Positions 24,592 through 36,186 of a stretch of 64,000 nucleotides of DNA are shown piece after piece. Position 1 is the first letter of the stretch. Each line of letters begins with the position of its first letter. Below the pieces are notes generated by a model. It made no database searches, was not told where the DNA came from, and saw nothing but the letters and a program-made list of their open reading frames with translations. The DNA comes from Chlorokybus atmophyticus. Lineage: Eukaryota > Streptophyta > Chlorokybophyceae > Chlorokybales > Chlorokybaceae. The DNA lies in the NCBI GenBank assembly GCA_009103225.1, contig RHPI01002119.1:373912-437911 (forward strand), in the 5' to 3' direction. The position numbers and the translations under genes are program-made.

Positions 24592-24601
24592 TAGGGTTTG
24601 C
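24592..24601 (-). promoter_or_regulatory. telo-box upstream of eIF3i
   Basis: TTTAGGGTTT on the plus strand, i.e. AAACCCTAAA on the strand of eIF3i, about 180 bp upstream of its start codon. Telo-boxes are enriched in plant promoters of translation-apparatus genes, which fits this neighbour. Confidence 0.5.
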
Positions 24602-24660
24602 ATGCAGTGACGGCAAATCAAAGTATATGTTACCTACAATTTGCGCATTATCAGCGTCCT

Positions 24661-24742
24661 GCAGTCGTGTCCGAGTGGTTAAGGAGATTGACTAGAAATC
24701 AATTGGGATCTTCCCGCGCAGGTTCGAGTCCTGCCGACTGCG
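24661..24742 (+). tRNA. tRNA-Ser (AGA anticodon)
   Basis: 82 nt. Acceptor stem GCAGTCG pairs with CGACTGC, followed by discriminator G. The D-arm is GTCCGAGTGGTTAAGGAGA. The anticodon stem ATTGA/TCAAT closes loop CTAGAAA, giving anticodon AGA (serine). A long variable arm typical of tRNA-Ser and a T-arm with GGTTCGAGTC follow. There is no intron and no encoded CCA. A TTTT run about 20 nt downstream can serve as the RNA polymerase III terminator. It sits about 250 bp upstream of eIF3i, in divergent orientation. Confidence 0.95.
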
Positions 24743-24823
24743 CTTACGATTGCAGACAATTCTTTTGCTCTCTGGAATGTCCTAGACCAAATGTGCTAAC
24801 TTAAAAATGCACATGCAAGCTTT

Positions 24824-25130
24824 GGCCGTCACCTCTGCGGCGGGTTGGCGGCGCCAGCTTGGCGCAGCCTACCCATGCATGCAAAAGTGACAACTTCTAT
24901 TACATAGGCATTCCAATATGACAGATGCAGCAATGCACTCAGACAAGCAAGCTTAAAGCACAGCAATCTGTTACCACCAGCGAGGGCCGGTCACCTCTGC
25001 GGCGGGTTGGCGGCATGCATGCAAAAGTGACAACTTCTATTGCATAGGCATTCCAATATGACAGATGCAGCAATGCACTTAGACAAGCAAGCTTAAAGCA
25101 CAGCAATCTGTTACCACTAGCGGGGGCCGG
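24824..25130 (+). repeat. Tandem duplication, about 150-bp unit x2
   Basis: Copy 1 (24824-24984) and copy 2 (24985-25130) share GTCACCTCTGCGGCGGGTTG, then a long near-identical stretch ending in CAGCAATCTGTTACCA. Copy 1 has an extra segment of about 20 bp (GCCAGCTTGGCGCAGCC region) absent from copy 2, and few point differences. This indicates a recent duplication. Confidence 0.85.
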
Positions 25131-25182
25131 AATAAGATAGGCTGCGTGCAATCAAGTGCAATACGGATGGGGAAGGAGGTGG

Positions 25183-25442
25183 GTAGAGCCACACACATGG
25201 GTGCCATCTGGCTATTGTGAGTTCAGGTGTTTAACAGGTTCAGAAGTGTGCGTATGCATGCATGCATGGTAGAGCCACACACATGGGTGCCATCTGGCTA
25301 TTGTGAGTTCAGATGTTTAACAAGTTCAGAAATGTGCGAATGCGTCTACATGCATGCATGCATGGTAGAGCCGCATGCATGCCATCTGGCTGTTGTGAGT
25401 TCAGATGTCTAATAGGTTCAGAAGTGTGCGAATGCATGCATG
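25183..25442 (+). repeat. Tandem repeat, about 90-bp unit x3
   Basis: Three direct copies beginning GTAGAGCCACACACATGG, sharing GCCATCTGGCTATTGTGAG, and each ending in a run of GCATG tetramer-like units (GCATGCATGCATG). The third copy is shorter and diverged. No coding capacity. Confidence 0.85.
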
Positions 25443-26177
25443 CAGACGCGTTTTTTTGCAGTGTCTAGCATGTTGCACTCGAATATCACTAATAAAAAGC
25501 CTCCAAAGTGAACACTATGCAACAGTGACAGCTGCAACGTTTTGCAAGCAGTAAAGCTGTTCGGCGGTGATGACACATCCACATTATATAGAGTCAGGGA
25601 AAACTCATACATATATTTATATGCGGACGCGCGTTCTTATATGTTCTTATATAGGTAGACATCGTTGCAACCCGCTAGTACATCTGTAGTATATGGAATT
25701 TGTAGCGCACACATAGGCGTATACACATGTCTGCATAACTTGACCATGAGGCACTTATCTGTGTGGACACGTGACATGCATGTGCGCACATGTCACATGG
25801 TCACCATGTGACATCGCTGCACATGTGACAAGTGCATTAATATGAGTGTGCAGCCCCAGACACCAACCCTTTCTAAGTTAGCATGCATGCACACCATGTA
25901 TATTGTTGTGTACAAAAGATGGAGTGCTGATAAGACCGCATGCAAGGGGTCAAAAGCATGAGACATGCATGTAGTCATGCACACGCCGCAAGCAAACAGT
26001 CAGCAGCAGTCACAGTGCTATGTCACCACCGGGCTGTATGATAAGCACAATGATGACGTTTGCTCCACTTTACGACACAAAAATGCTTGCTCCTTATATA
26101 AACACCCAGCTTTCATAATGACACGATTTGATGAGACCTCAAGCAACTGGTTGTAGCCTATAAAAGACATGATTTTA

Positions 26178-26382
26178 ACGGGACAGATAGCGGCGCTCAG
26201 CAACAGCGTCGTTCGGGAGACCTTAAAGCTTGATGGCTTGATCAAGCAAAACTGCAATACACAGCGACCCGACACCGGTCAAGTCCGATATCGGATCGCT
26301 GTGGTTGCAATTGCTTGATCAAGCCGTCAAGCTGCAAGGTCATTCGAACGACACTGATGCTGACCGCCGTGCTTTGTCCCGT
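26178..26382. mobile_element. Foldback MITE-like element (long inverted repeat)
   Basis: The segment reads as a long imperfect inverted repeat. The left arm starts ACGGGACA and includes GTCGTTCG, GACCTT and GGCTTGATCAAGCAA. The right arm contains the reverse complements (TTGCTTGATCAAGCC, AAGGTC, CGAACGAC, TGTCCCGT). Arms are about 85-90 bp around a loop of about 30 bp. There is no open frame. This is the structure of a nonautonomous DNA transposon or foldback element. The target-site duplication is not clear. Confidence 0.6.
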
Positions 26383-28115
26383 CAACACAATGTACAAGTC
26401 ACTATGACACGAGGCACATGCAGACTCAACACATAGCATTACACAACCCCCCGGGGTCCTAGGCTACTGCTAGACTACGTGCTGCTCTCTGCATGCATGC
26501 TGCACAGACAACAGGACACCATACCTGTACAAGGGGCTTGTTGGCATTTGCAGGGGACGAAGAGCAGCGCACCGCATGCACACGTCTGAAGCCGAAGCTC
26601 AGAGCCGGCATGCTAGGTAAAGGGCGGGCTAGGCTTGGGAAAGCCTAGCCCACGGACCAGCAACAAACCGAACTGATGCCGTTAAGTATTGGCGTCACTA
26701 TGACAGTAAAAAATAAGTTTGCCAAAACAGCAACACTTAAGAGTTGCAGGAAAAGGGGTCAAGTCTCAGCACTTGCATTCTACCTTAGGTTGCCCTTATG
26801 CTCAGTGCTATGTTGGAAGTAACGATGGAGAAAACGACCGATCACATGCAAGCATGCATGCAGGCACAAACACAACCATGCATGCACGCATGCACAGTCA
26901 GGCATGCCAGCTGCCGACCTTGTCGTTAAGCGCTGCCGTACATGCCAAAGCCAAAGGACGAAGCATTGAACAGAGCGCCGCAATGGCCTGCACGAAGCCT
27001 GGCCACGCCAACAACTCTCTCACCTTTAACACGCGCAAACCACACAAAGGACTAAGGCGAAGCCGCTCTCAACAACCTTGGTCTGTCTACAACAGACAGC
27101 GCCCCGCGGTGTTGCTGACACCACCGCCGCCACCGCCCACACCCGCCACAACATTGCCGCTGCCTCCACTGACCAGTGGTATGCAAACGTCAGGCATGCA
27201 AGCAGACAGGCAAAGATAACCACTTGCAGTTTGGATCTCTTTCTGATGCGCGGTACTTCACATCAGACATATTGATTATCTTCAAGCCACAATGCCCGTT
27301 GGAACCAATGAATGTCTGTATGTAGATGCAGTCACAACCTATGGACTCCTAGAAATCATGTACAAGGGCAGCAGGTGGGCACCAATATCCCCTCTCTGCC
27401 GGACGCCATGATGCATAGGGTATAAGTCATATTGCATGCATGCAATACACATAGTGGTCATCTATCCCTCCCCCCCTTTCATCACGAGGCATACTGGTAG
27501 CATATACCCGCCTATTGCGCAGGTGTGCTTGCTGCTCCTTTACCACCGAACCTTGAGTGCCTGCCTGCTTGCCCGCCCCCTGCCACATTGCACTTAGCTC
27601 CGGCACTTGATTAGGTGTGAGGTGTGATCCCCCACTGGAACTGATTACTCTGCCCTGCCCTGCGCTGCTTGTTCCCTGCTTGCTGTGTAGGCGTGCGCGC
27701 ATGACTTGCATCTGCCCTATCGGAAAGCCTATACCCACGACCTCATAAGTAACACTCCAGTAACAATCCAATTTCAACACCACCACGCACCAGCTTCGTA
27801 GTGGCAGACAGCATGTCGTGGCACACTAACAAATGTAGCCAGAAACACACTAGTCATATGCAACGTCACGTCTCAAGTTAAAAGCACTGACCACACAATG
27901 CTCGCAAACCTATCCACCAAGGTAGCATGCTGCAAAAGCTGTGCCCACGTCGAACAAGTTGCAGTAAAGTAGTAGACACAGATGCAGCACACCCCAATGA
28001 ACCACTGCTTTTTGTCACACATCCTCAAGCAACCAGAACTGATTCTTTGCTTTGCAACCAACACGCACATTGCCCGCGGACAGACTCTCTCTTGTTCATC
28101 CTCAATCAGCTACTA

Positions 28116-29462
28116 CTACTTCTTGGCTCTGAGTTTATCCTTTTTCTTCCTTTTCTTGCTCTTCTTGGACATTTCATTGGACTCGTCATCATCAGCACGC
28201 TGTCCCTCGGCTTCGGTAACATCTGCATTTGTCAACTCAACATCCACGGGAGCATCCGTGTCCTCAACCTCAGCCTCATCGCCAACAACAGGCATGCTAT
28301 TGGACAACTCTGCAGCGGTTCGGTTCAGAAATTCATCAGCTGTCGCTGCTGCCGAGGGAGTGTCACCTCTCTTCTTTGCCTTTTTCTTGGAGGACTCCGG
28401 TTTTTCCCTATCCTTGCGTGTGGCAACTTTCTGCATCTGCCGCTTTTGATCTGCAAGACAATGTTAAGGCCCTCGCAAGCTGGTGTTGGTATGGGAGGTA
28501 TGTGCGTAATTACCAAGCAAGAAGCCAGCATGCAGCTCTGGATGTGCGCCCGACATGCTGCCTTAGGCACGCATGTATGAGTAACCAAGCACACATAATG
28601 ATTACCTTCAGTCAGGTCTGGTATCGCGTGCTCGATGAAGCGATTGACGGCCTTCACATCCATAGCGATGCTGCGTTGTTGGGGTCCTGGCACGAACGAG
28701 ATCAGTCATGCAAGTCACAACACCACAGAGCAAGGAAGCCACAAGACCACACGATAACGCATGCCATGCTAAGCTAAACACACCTACCTGTACTCTCGTA
28801 CACTGCTTTGTCAACCTTCTTCTGGTACACCGCTATGCGCGCCTGATGGGTCGCACTCAATTGTAGGTTTTTCAGGCTGCGCAAGCAAACAAACGAACGA
28901 AAGAAAGATAATCGGATCACATACCAGCTCTGCTTTGACAGGGTGGCTGTCCACAGCTACGCCTTGAGTCTTCAAGTAAACTGTGAGCATGCACACAGCT
29001 CTGAAGTTGTAAGCAAGTGAGCCTAAGTTGTGTGCTGTACTGCGAACAAGTATATAGTTATGGTGCTTGAGGCTAAGCGTCTCCCACAACGTGATTGAAC
29101 AAGTTGAGCAAATTGGATGTGCACGACTTCTGCACAGACAAGTGAAAGCAGGGACTTGCATTGTCGAGCACAGTACCCAGCTTGACAGTTGATGACGACA
29201 ACCTTTTGTGCACACACGCAGCGTTGTTGTTAGTGCACCCAGCACGAACAATTTTGGACAGACTGAAAGACACCTCCTCACGCTGAAACAGGCTGCTGAC
29301 GGCGGCGGCGACCGCGACATGCAGCTGCGCGCGGTGCAGGGGCGCCGGCAGCTGCGCCTCCAGCTCCTTGGGGGTCGCGGTCAGCACCGGCTCCAGCGCC
29401 GCCTTCATCCTAGCCATGGCAGCCTCGGCCGCTTGCACCGCCGCCGCCACCTCCGCCTCCAT
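28116..29462 (-). CDS. C1D: C1D/Lrp1 (Rrp47) nuclear exosome cofactor
   Basis: Sas10/Utp3/C1D-family protein. In yeast Lrp1/Rrp47 it binds Rrp6 and helps process rRNA, snoRNA and snRNA 3' ends. Exons (minus): 29462-29282, 28980-28925, 28842-28788, 28686-28606, 28450-28116. The N-terminal alanine-rich helical region ends in LYLKTQGVAVDSHPVKAEL, the conserved core that runs on as ARIAVYQKKVDKA, matching the family HPVK-x-EL-x-RI-x-x-Y pattern. This join fixes the exon 3 acceptor at 28843, although another AG lies at about 28872. The C-terminal exon is acidic and then lysine-rich (KKSKKRKKKDKLRAKK), a likely nuclear/RNA-binding tail. Confidence 0.9.
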
Positions 29463-29611
29463 GCTGGCCACAGTGAGTCCCGGACACAGCTCAGCCCTAG
29501 CTTGTGTATATTTGGGTGAGGACTTGGCGGCGGCGGCGGCGGCGGTGCTGTGAGAGGTGGCCACGTGGCAGCTCCTCCTTGTCCCCGTCCCTTCCCTCCT
29601 TGACAGCCACA
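29463..29611. promoter_or_regulatory. 149-bp bidirectional promoter (C1D / ABCI)
   Basis: The start codons of C1D (-) and the ABCI gene (+) lie only 149 bp apart, so the two must share promoter DNA and short leaders. A GGC/GCC-rich tract lies at about 29526-29550. No TATA box is visible. Confidence 0.65.
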
Positions 29612-31784
29612 ATGCCGGTGGCACTGTCGGCGGTGGACGCCGCATGGGCCAAGTACGCAGCATGCTCCGGCGCTGGTGCGGCGGAGGCAGAGGCCCCTGT
29701 GCAGCAGGTTGCAGAGCAGGTGAGACTGTTGTGTCAAGGCTGGTCTATAACTCTCTCATTTGTTGCTTGATCAATGAGCAGTGGAGACATGCATGCAAGA
29801 ATCCTTGTTGTGGCCGGACTTTTGCCGTACGCTATGCTTGCAGCGCTGCATGTTTGCAAGCAACAATGACGGCATGCGTTTGGCTGTTGTACCTGTCAAA
29901 TTTGCGTCCACGCATTGTCGAGTTAAGCCATGAACGACTGCGGGCAATGTGTTATGCGATTGCTATGTAGATTGGCCAGTCTGCTTTGCAGAGCTGTGCA
30001 TCAGTGGTGTTGTTGTGTTATAACCGCTCACATCACTGTCCTGCATGCTAAGTATCTACCATATTAATCCAGCACACAATGCTTGTACAACAACTGTCTC
30101 ATGGTGTTCTGAGCATGCCTACGTGTTCGTAGACAAGCTTTGAAACTTGCAATGGGCAGGCGTCCACCGCTCCTTCAGCAGCCATTGAGGTGACGGAGTT
30201 GGAGTTCACATACCCCGGCCTCGATGGGCGTCCCCCGCCCGGAGCATCCCCGCTCATCAAAGAGTTCAACCTGAGGCTGGCTCCAGGAGAACGGTGCTTG
30301 CTTACAGGCGGGAACGGTGCTGGTGCGTCCCCACATACTACACATGTACCATGCATGCAGGCATTGTGTTGACATGCACATGTGTGTGGCGTTGTGCGTG
30401 CGCACCCACACTGATGCATGGTTATGCACGAGTCCGCGAGCACGCACACATACACACACACAGACACTCGTTTCGCTTGTGGCAGAACATGGTCTTTGTG
30501 GGCGCTGAACATTGTTGTGCAGGCAAGACAACACTGCTGCGGATACTTGCGGGCATGCACATGGTGCACAACGGGTCTGTAAAGGTTCTCGATCGCTCCG
30601 CATTCCACGACACGAACCTCACAGCGTCTGGCGCTATCACATACTTGGGAACTGAGGTCAGCACTGGCAAGCAGCACGCATCTATGGTACTATGAGTGTG
30701 ATGCTTACTGTCTCACGCACTATGCTGCTTGCAGTGGCGGCGTGCGTTGGCATTTGCTGGTGGAGAAGTCCCGTTGCAAGCAGACATTGCTGCCAAAGAC
30801 ATGCTGCAGAATGCTCCCGGAGCAGATCAAGCGCGCCTTGCTGAGCTCATGAAGGTGTGCTGTTGTAGCATGCGCGGCATGACACGTGTGCCTGTGCAAA
30901 CCTCAAGAACCTCTATGCTAATGCATGTCGAGGCTTGTACTCAGGTCATGGACATCAACCCACACTGGAGAATGAATAAGGTGTCCGACGGGCAGCGAAG
31001 GCGTGTGCAGATATGCATGGGTCTAGCAAAGCCATTCAAGGTTAGAGCTGCGAACAACACTGTGGTGTGAGAACATGGTTATGCTCTTCGCATGTTGTGT
31101 ACAGCGTTTGGTAGTAATTGCCATGGCAGGTGCTGTTGTTGGACGAGATCACTGTTGATCTGGACGTTATTGGACGCGCAGACTTGCTGAATTACCTAAA
31201 AAAGGAGTGCGAAGAGCGCGGCGCGTGCGTCATATATGCAACGCATATCTTTGATGGCATCGACACCTGGCCAACACATCTGGTACACACTGCGTTACGG
31301 TACAGAGTGCTCTGTCAAGCTGACAAATTGTCCTGAGTGCGCATGCTGTGCTCTGTAGTGGGTTCTCAAAAGTGTGGCTTTGTGTGCAGGCGTATGTTGC
31401 AGAGGGCAGGTTGCAAGTGTTTGACAAGCTATCAGCTATCAAAGAATTGCGGCAGCAATCGTTGATGGTGCGTTGGAATCCATACAGCTACTGCCATTTT
31501 TGATGCTCATGCCTTGTTGCATTGTTGATGTCTATATGTTACTCGGCCGCCCGTTTGTGGTGTGCAACTACGCGGGTTCGCATTTGTTGAAGAGCATGTC
31601 TTCAACCACGCAGGAGACCATTGCTGTGTGGCTAAGGAAGGATAGAGAGGTGCAGAAGGCCAAGCGATTGAGCAAGCTCAGCCAGAAGCAGGAGGTTGAT
31701 GGGATTCCTGTAGATGAGCGCACGTCGACGCTGATGAACAACGGCTGGACCTCAGGCAGGTTGACACCGTCAGTGAAGAAATGA
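29612..31784 (+). CDS. Soluble ABC ATPase, ABCI/CAF16-like
   Basis: Single nucleotide-binding domain without membrane segments. Yeast Caf16 associates with CCR4-NOT, and plant ABCI19-21 form cytosolic complexes. Exons: 29612-29719, 30160-30322, 30523-30656, 30735-30854, 30945-31040, 31130-31282, 31390-31467, 31593-31784. Walker A GGNGAGKTT is split by an intron at 30322/30523. The signature motif is the degenerate [15 protein letters not shown], with Walker [14 protein letters not shown], and the H-loop is in [15 protein letters not shown]. The WPTH motif after the H-loop is typical of this subfamily. The C-terminal extension is lysine/glutamine-rich, with NNGWTSGRL near the end. Confidence 0.92.
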
Positions 31785-33068
31785 CCATAGCATAGGTTGG
31801 ATGGCTATGCTCGGGCGCATACTGCTACTTAGTTAGGTTTAGTTTAATTCATTGCACATCGGACATTCTGCTGTGCTCCTAGCCAGAGGTAGTGATTATT
31901 TGGGAGAGACCAATTGACAAACTCTATATCCATATGCACATGGGTATGTGTAGCGCTATGCTGCTCTATTTCTGAATTGACCACACACAGAGTTGCATGC
32001 AACCATCCTACCATTGAGATCAAGCTGTGCATGTTGATGCTGCAACTGGCTTTGATGTAATGCATGTTTGGGTGGACAGTGTACTTGCTGAGTGCAAGTT
32101 GACCTGCTTGTCATGAACCTTGCACCCATTGATGGCACATGGCGGACACCACTTGCGGCATGTTGTCTACTACTGTCATTCATACAGTAAATGACCGTGT
32201 AGTGCATGCCTTGGCACCACAACCTATGCGCGCTACATACCTATTATCATTCCCTGTCGACAAGGTAACATTCTGCCAGCGAAATACCAGTACATTCGCA
32301 CCTCATTAAACGAAAGGTAAACTGTGATTGCAAGAATAAATTGTTCTACACCTGCAACCATAGCACCCACACAACACCTGCCAAGAGCGGACCTTCTTTT
32401 TATCAGCAGTACCCAATCGCTACCCTTACAAAACATGAGCAATGGTAGAACTTTACAGCACACAGTGCGTTCTGAACGACATGCTGTTTGTGCATTACAG
32501 AGCGAGCGGATCATGACTGTCGCAATACAACTCCTCCATCCGTCGACTGCCAGTGCTCCCGGTTGAGGGTACTCAACTTGCCGTAGTCTCCTACCCATTG
32601 CACAAATCCTGTTGCATTTGCGTAAATGCGCCACGACCCCAGTATACACAAAACTACTAAGACAAGAGGAATGCTGATCAGGCATGCTGTTCAGACACAA
32701 ACACTTGTTGTAGCCATATGGTCACACCACTTACGGTGTGTCATTTGTGGTTGATCGATGTGGGCACCTGGACACCACTCCTTACTGCTGTGTCCAACCG
32801 AAGGTTGCGCAGCCTGCAATGAGTATATATGTGCAATGCATGAGGGTCAATTGCGTCATCTGCCCGGTGCAAAGTTAGCCCCTGACGACACACTGTCTCC
32901 AAACTGCTGAATGGATGTAAGGGACTGGTAAGTATATTAGGTTGAAGTAAGATGGTCATGTATTCTCTATCTCAAACGCTTGCTTAACATGAGCCAGGGT
33001 CCACATAACGAAGGCGCTATAATGATGACATCGATTCTGGCAATCACTGCTAACTATGCAGTTGCAAG
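31785..33068. other. Intergenic and possible 3' end of the next minus-strand gene
   Basis: No recognisable family. A minus-strand frame following an acceptor at about 32819 (LRNLRLDTAVRSGV then stop near 32743) looks exon-like and may be the last exon of the unrecognised gene to the right. An alternative terminal frame ends near 32957. Confidence 0.35.
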
Positions 33069-36027
33069 CCTGTGAGGAGGCAGTCAATAAGCGTCTGTGG
33101 CATGGCCAAGTTTGTCAATAGTGTGCTCGTGTTGCAATACCTGCGGCGCAGACTCTAAAGGGATGCCAAAGTCGGACAGCGCCGATGTGTACGCATTTGG
33201 CTGGTCTTTGTGCTTGGCTGGCCGTGAATCTGAAGTGGTAGGCGTCAGGTCTTGTCCTTCATGTGGTTCCCATGTCACTTCCGGTTGATCTAGGGCAAAC
33301 CTGCACGAGTCACATGACAAGCCCACTTTAGATTGCAACGTTGCGACATGACCCACACAACAGCAACATCACACACTGGTGCACAACTGGCACAGCAACC
33401 TGTTGACAACAGCACCACTGTCGGGTGAAGCGAAGTTTTTCATCCAGGGATTGGAGAGAAACCTGCCACAAATGCAAATTTGATGTGCTGCACCTCACAG
33501 CTTAGCAAGGATGCCAATAGCCGCTTACTTACGCGTCTGCGATCCTTTCTGGCGGCACCTGATGTGAATAGCCTTGTACTATGTCACGCATCAGTGCACC
33601 ATACGCAAGGGGCGAACTTTGCCGCACGGAGTCCAACAGCGCCCTTTGCTGAGCCTGCCAGTGTGTAAGGCATGTGTCCTCGCAAGTGCACACAGCCCTT
33701 GCTGAACATATCCTTGTCACAAGTTGGTAGCAAGTTGTTCGTTGTACGGCTTTCGGAGCCTTCTTACCTCAATACGCTGCAAGGCATACTTGGTGCGAGC
33801 AGCGATATCAGCCTTGACAACAGACTCCACATGCCTGATGAGCCAACATGCGCATGGTGATAACATCGCACTAGCTTGTATCTGTGCATACCCGTTGCAA
33901 CTAATTGCAAATATGGTCACCTTGAGGCGCGCTTTGCAATGCCTGTTCTGACATTTTCGCTCTTCGCGCGCTTTGTTGATCGCATTATTGGCACGGAGGC
34001 TACGCACGCAGCGGGGCGCTGAGCTGCTACAGGTGGATCCAAGCTACGTTGAGATAAACTGCAGTCTTGCAGTCTGAGGAATAGTGGCATTGTTAATTTT
34101 GACATAAAGGCACCTACACATGATATATTGTAACAGTACCGATGCAGCAAAGTTGCCAAGCCTGGTTAGTTTATAACCGCGAGTGACCTGTGCAACTGTC
34201 TCATAGTTGTAGATGATTGTACGCTCATGGCTCGTACCTTTTTACAGGCTTCAGTTGATGAGCGTATGCTGCTACAAGCTCAGATTGTCCTGGCACTGCT
34301 ACTGCAAAAGCAAACAAGGTCAAGTGCGCATGAACAGCATGTTTACACTGCTACTATAACAGCACGTTATTCTTCTAAGTTGTAGACTGCCTTGTGCTCA
34401 TTCCATGTTTCCACATGAAAAACAAAGCGATCGCTAGCTAAACTACACATGCGTGACATGTGATGATGTTGCAAACAACCTGAGTATGCAAGGCGAGGTT
34501 GAGGGCGTGCAGCCTTTGGCCGAAAGCGTCGCCGTTCTTGGCGTATCTCTGCCATGTTGAACCACCATTTTGGGTATATGCGGGCCTACACGCCATCATT
34601 CAGCATCGCGGTGAGATGTCCTGCCTTCGCGGTACAAGTCAGCCTTTGACAGATATTGACTGCATGCTGCTCGTGAGCAAGGAAGAAATGCATTCATTGA
34701 GGGCCATTGCATAATGGAGCACCTACCTGCAGCTTTGAGGCATCGCATTGCAATTGTGACGTAGATGGTGGGTCCGGTTGTCGGTCTGGACACGACACGG
34801 TGCTTGAGATATCAGTCCGACGGCAATTTTCAGTGTTGTTGGCAAACTCCTCAGCATGTTAGAAAAAGTACCGAGACAAGTCTCTTGCCATATGGTGTTA
34901 ATTAGTCTCCCAGGGCAAGCTGTCAGCTCCAAGAACAAAGAGTCACCTGTCCACTGTCGGCGATTATCACCCGCACGCCATTTGGCCGATGGCTTGGGTA
35001 CAAGGTTAGCTGCGGACGCCACTTGGCGTCGCCTGTAGTGGTAAGTGCTGGGCTCAGAAAACTCCTTGGACATGCATGCCGTGTTCTCTGGTGCATCAGG
35101 GACTTGCGCAACAGCTTCAATACCTCCCTGTGCAAGAGAAGCTTGTTGGAGCTTCACAATGCAACACATGCGCCTAGCTTGGTCAACACAAGCTGCGCAT
35201 CTATCATGACAAGCTGCTGGGCAAACACTGACCACAGTCTGGTAGGAATCGCGTGCAGCTTCTTCGCCTTCTGCGTCAGGGCAACGCCGCTGTTCACTCC
35301 CATTTCCACCATCCCTGCCGATACATACGTAGGCACGCATGCTCATGCTTGTATGTACTGTCCACAGTACAAGCTGCGTTGTTTGCAGTTGTTGAGTTGT
35401 GATGCTCTTTTGTTTGCGGTTACTACCAGGCCAAAGAGTGTGACACAAAGCACACGCTTGACATGCAAGCTAGCTTTTTTGAGTGGCAAGCATCGCCACA
35501 TGGAGTGACGTACTGACATTCTCGACCACGTCATATATGAAACTATCACACCACGACATACAAGCGAAGACAAGCCAAGAGGCGATGCGATGAGCACCAG
35601 AAACAGACCTGCCCAACGATTCCTGGTATGCGTCCAGCTGCTTCTGCAGCTCTACAAGCCTGCCGTCGAGTTTGGGCAGCACAGACTGGATGACCTGGGC
35701 CGCACTGGCACGCGCTAGCAAGCATAGATTGCAGTGTTAGAGGATTGTTTACAGGAAAAACTCGCCTCAACTGCAGGCCAAATTCGACTGTGCAAGCGGC
35801 GTTTGTCTGCCGCTCAGCTACTTACCCACCAGTTGTCGCAGCTCAGGAAGAGACGGAAAGCAAGCCGCGCCGCCGTCGATCCCCTGTTGGTGCTGCTGCC
35901 TCAATGCAAGGATGCCGTAGCGCAGAGCCAACTGGGCCGCCTCCGCCCTCTCCTCTCCCGCAGGGTAGCTCCGCAGGAACAGGCGGACCGCCTCCGCCGC
36001 AGCCGGCGGCAGCGCCCCCGCGTCCAT
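33069..36027 (-). CDS. Unrecognised multi-exon gene with helical/coiled-coil segments
   Basis: Start ATG at 36027 (MDAGALPPAAAEAVRLFLR); the frame upstream has no ATG before a stop. Phase-consistent exons are 36027-35826 and 35714-35609 (IQSVLPKLDGRLVELQKQL, coiled coil). Further exon-like blocks with good splice sites on the minus strand include KWRPQLTLYPSHRPNGVR (about 35030-34947), RYAKNGDAFGQRLHALNLAL (about 34565-34490), SLRANNAINKAREERK (about 34020-33922), VVKADIAARTKYALQRIE (about 33830-33775), LLDSVRQSSPLAYGALMRDI (about 33660-33537), FLSNPWMKNFASPDSG (about 33463-33402) and LDQPEVTWEPHEGQD (about 33300-33142). I could not match this to a family. Internal exon borders and the 3' end are provisional. 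Confidence 0.5.
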
Positions 36028-36177
36028 ATAAGATAGCCCCACACAGCGCACTACAAGCTTTTCCACCTCCTCATGCCCACCTACTCCTCGGATAACCACC
36101 GCCTACGCCGCCCACGCCGCCACCGACCAACAGGACAATGCCAGCAATAAGCTCACGACGCAAGCGTTCAAATTTTC

Positions 36178-36186
36178 AAAACCCTA
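36178..36186 (+). promoter_or_regulatory. telo-box AAACCCTAA
   Basis: Exact motif about 150 bp upstream of the start of the unrecognised minus-strand gene, in the divergent interval toward the aminotransferase gene. Confidence 0.4.

Larger units (their letters stand above)
25131..28115. other. Gene-poor repeat region between tRNA-Ser and C1D
   Basis: Besides the tandem repeats and the foldback element listed separately, I see no recognisable gene. The minus strand at 27427-27786 stays open for 119 codons, with polar, non-repetitive content but no clear start or family. The plus strand at 26719-27219 is open but compositionally poor. A 10-bp-arm palindrome (GTCACATGGT/ACCATGTGAC) lies near 25793. 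Confidence 0.4.

Noticed and set aside
25783-25835. CATGTGAC palindromes considered as a transposon end or hairpin terminator
   Set aside because: Short, isolated, with no flanking duplication or gene to terminate; CATG-rich words are common throughout this genome.
28810-29320. 169-codon minus-strand ORF spanning C1D introns
   Set aside because: Runs through intron sequence and ends in the wrong frame of C1D exon 3; the C1D core is only restored by the acceptor at 28843.
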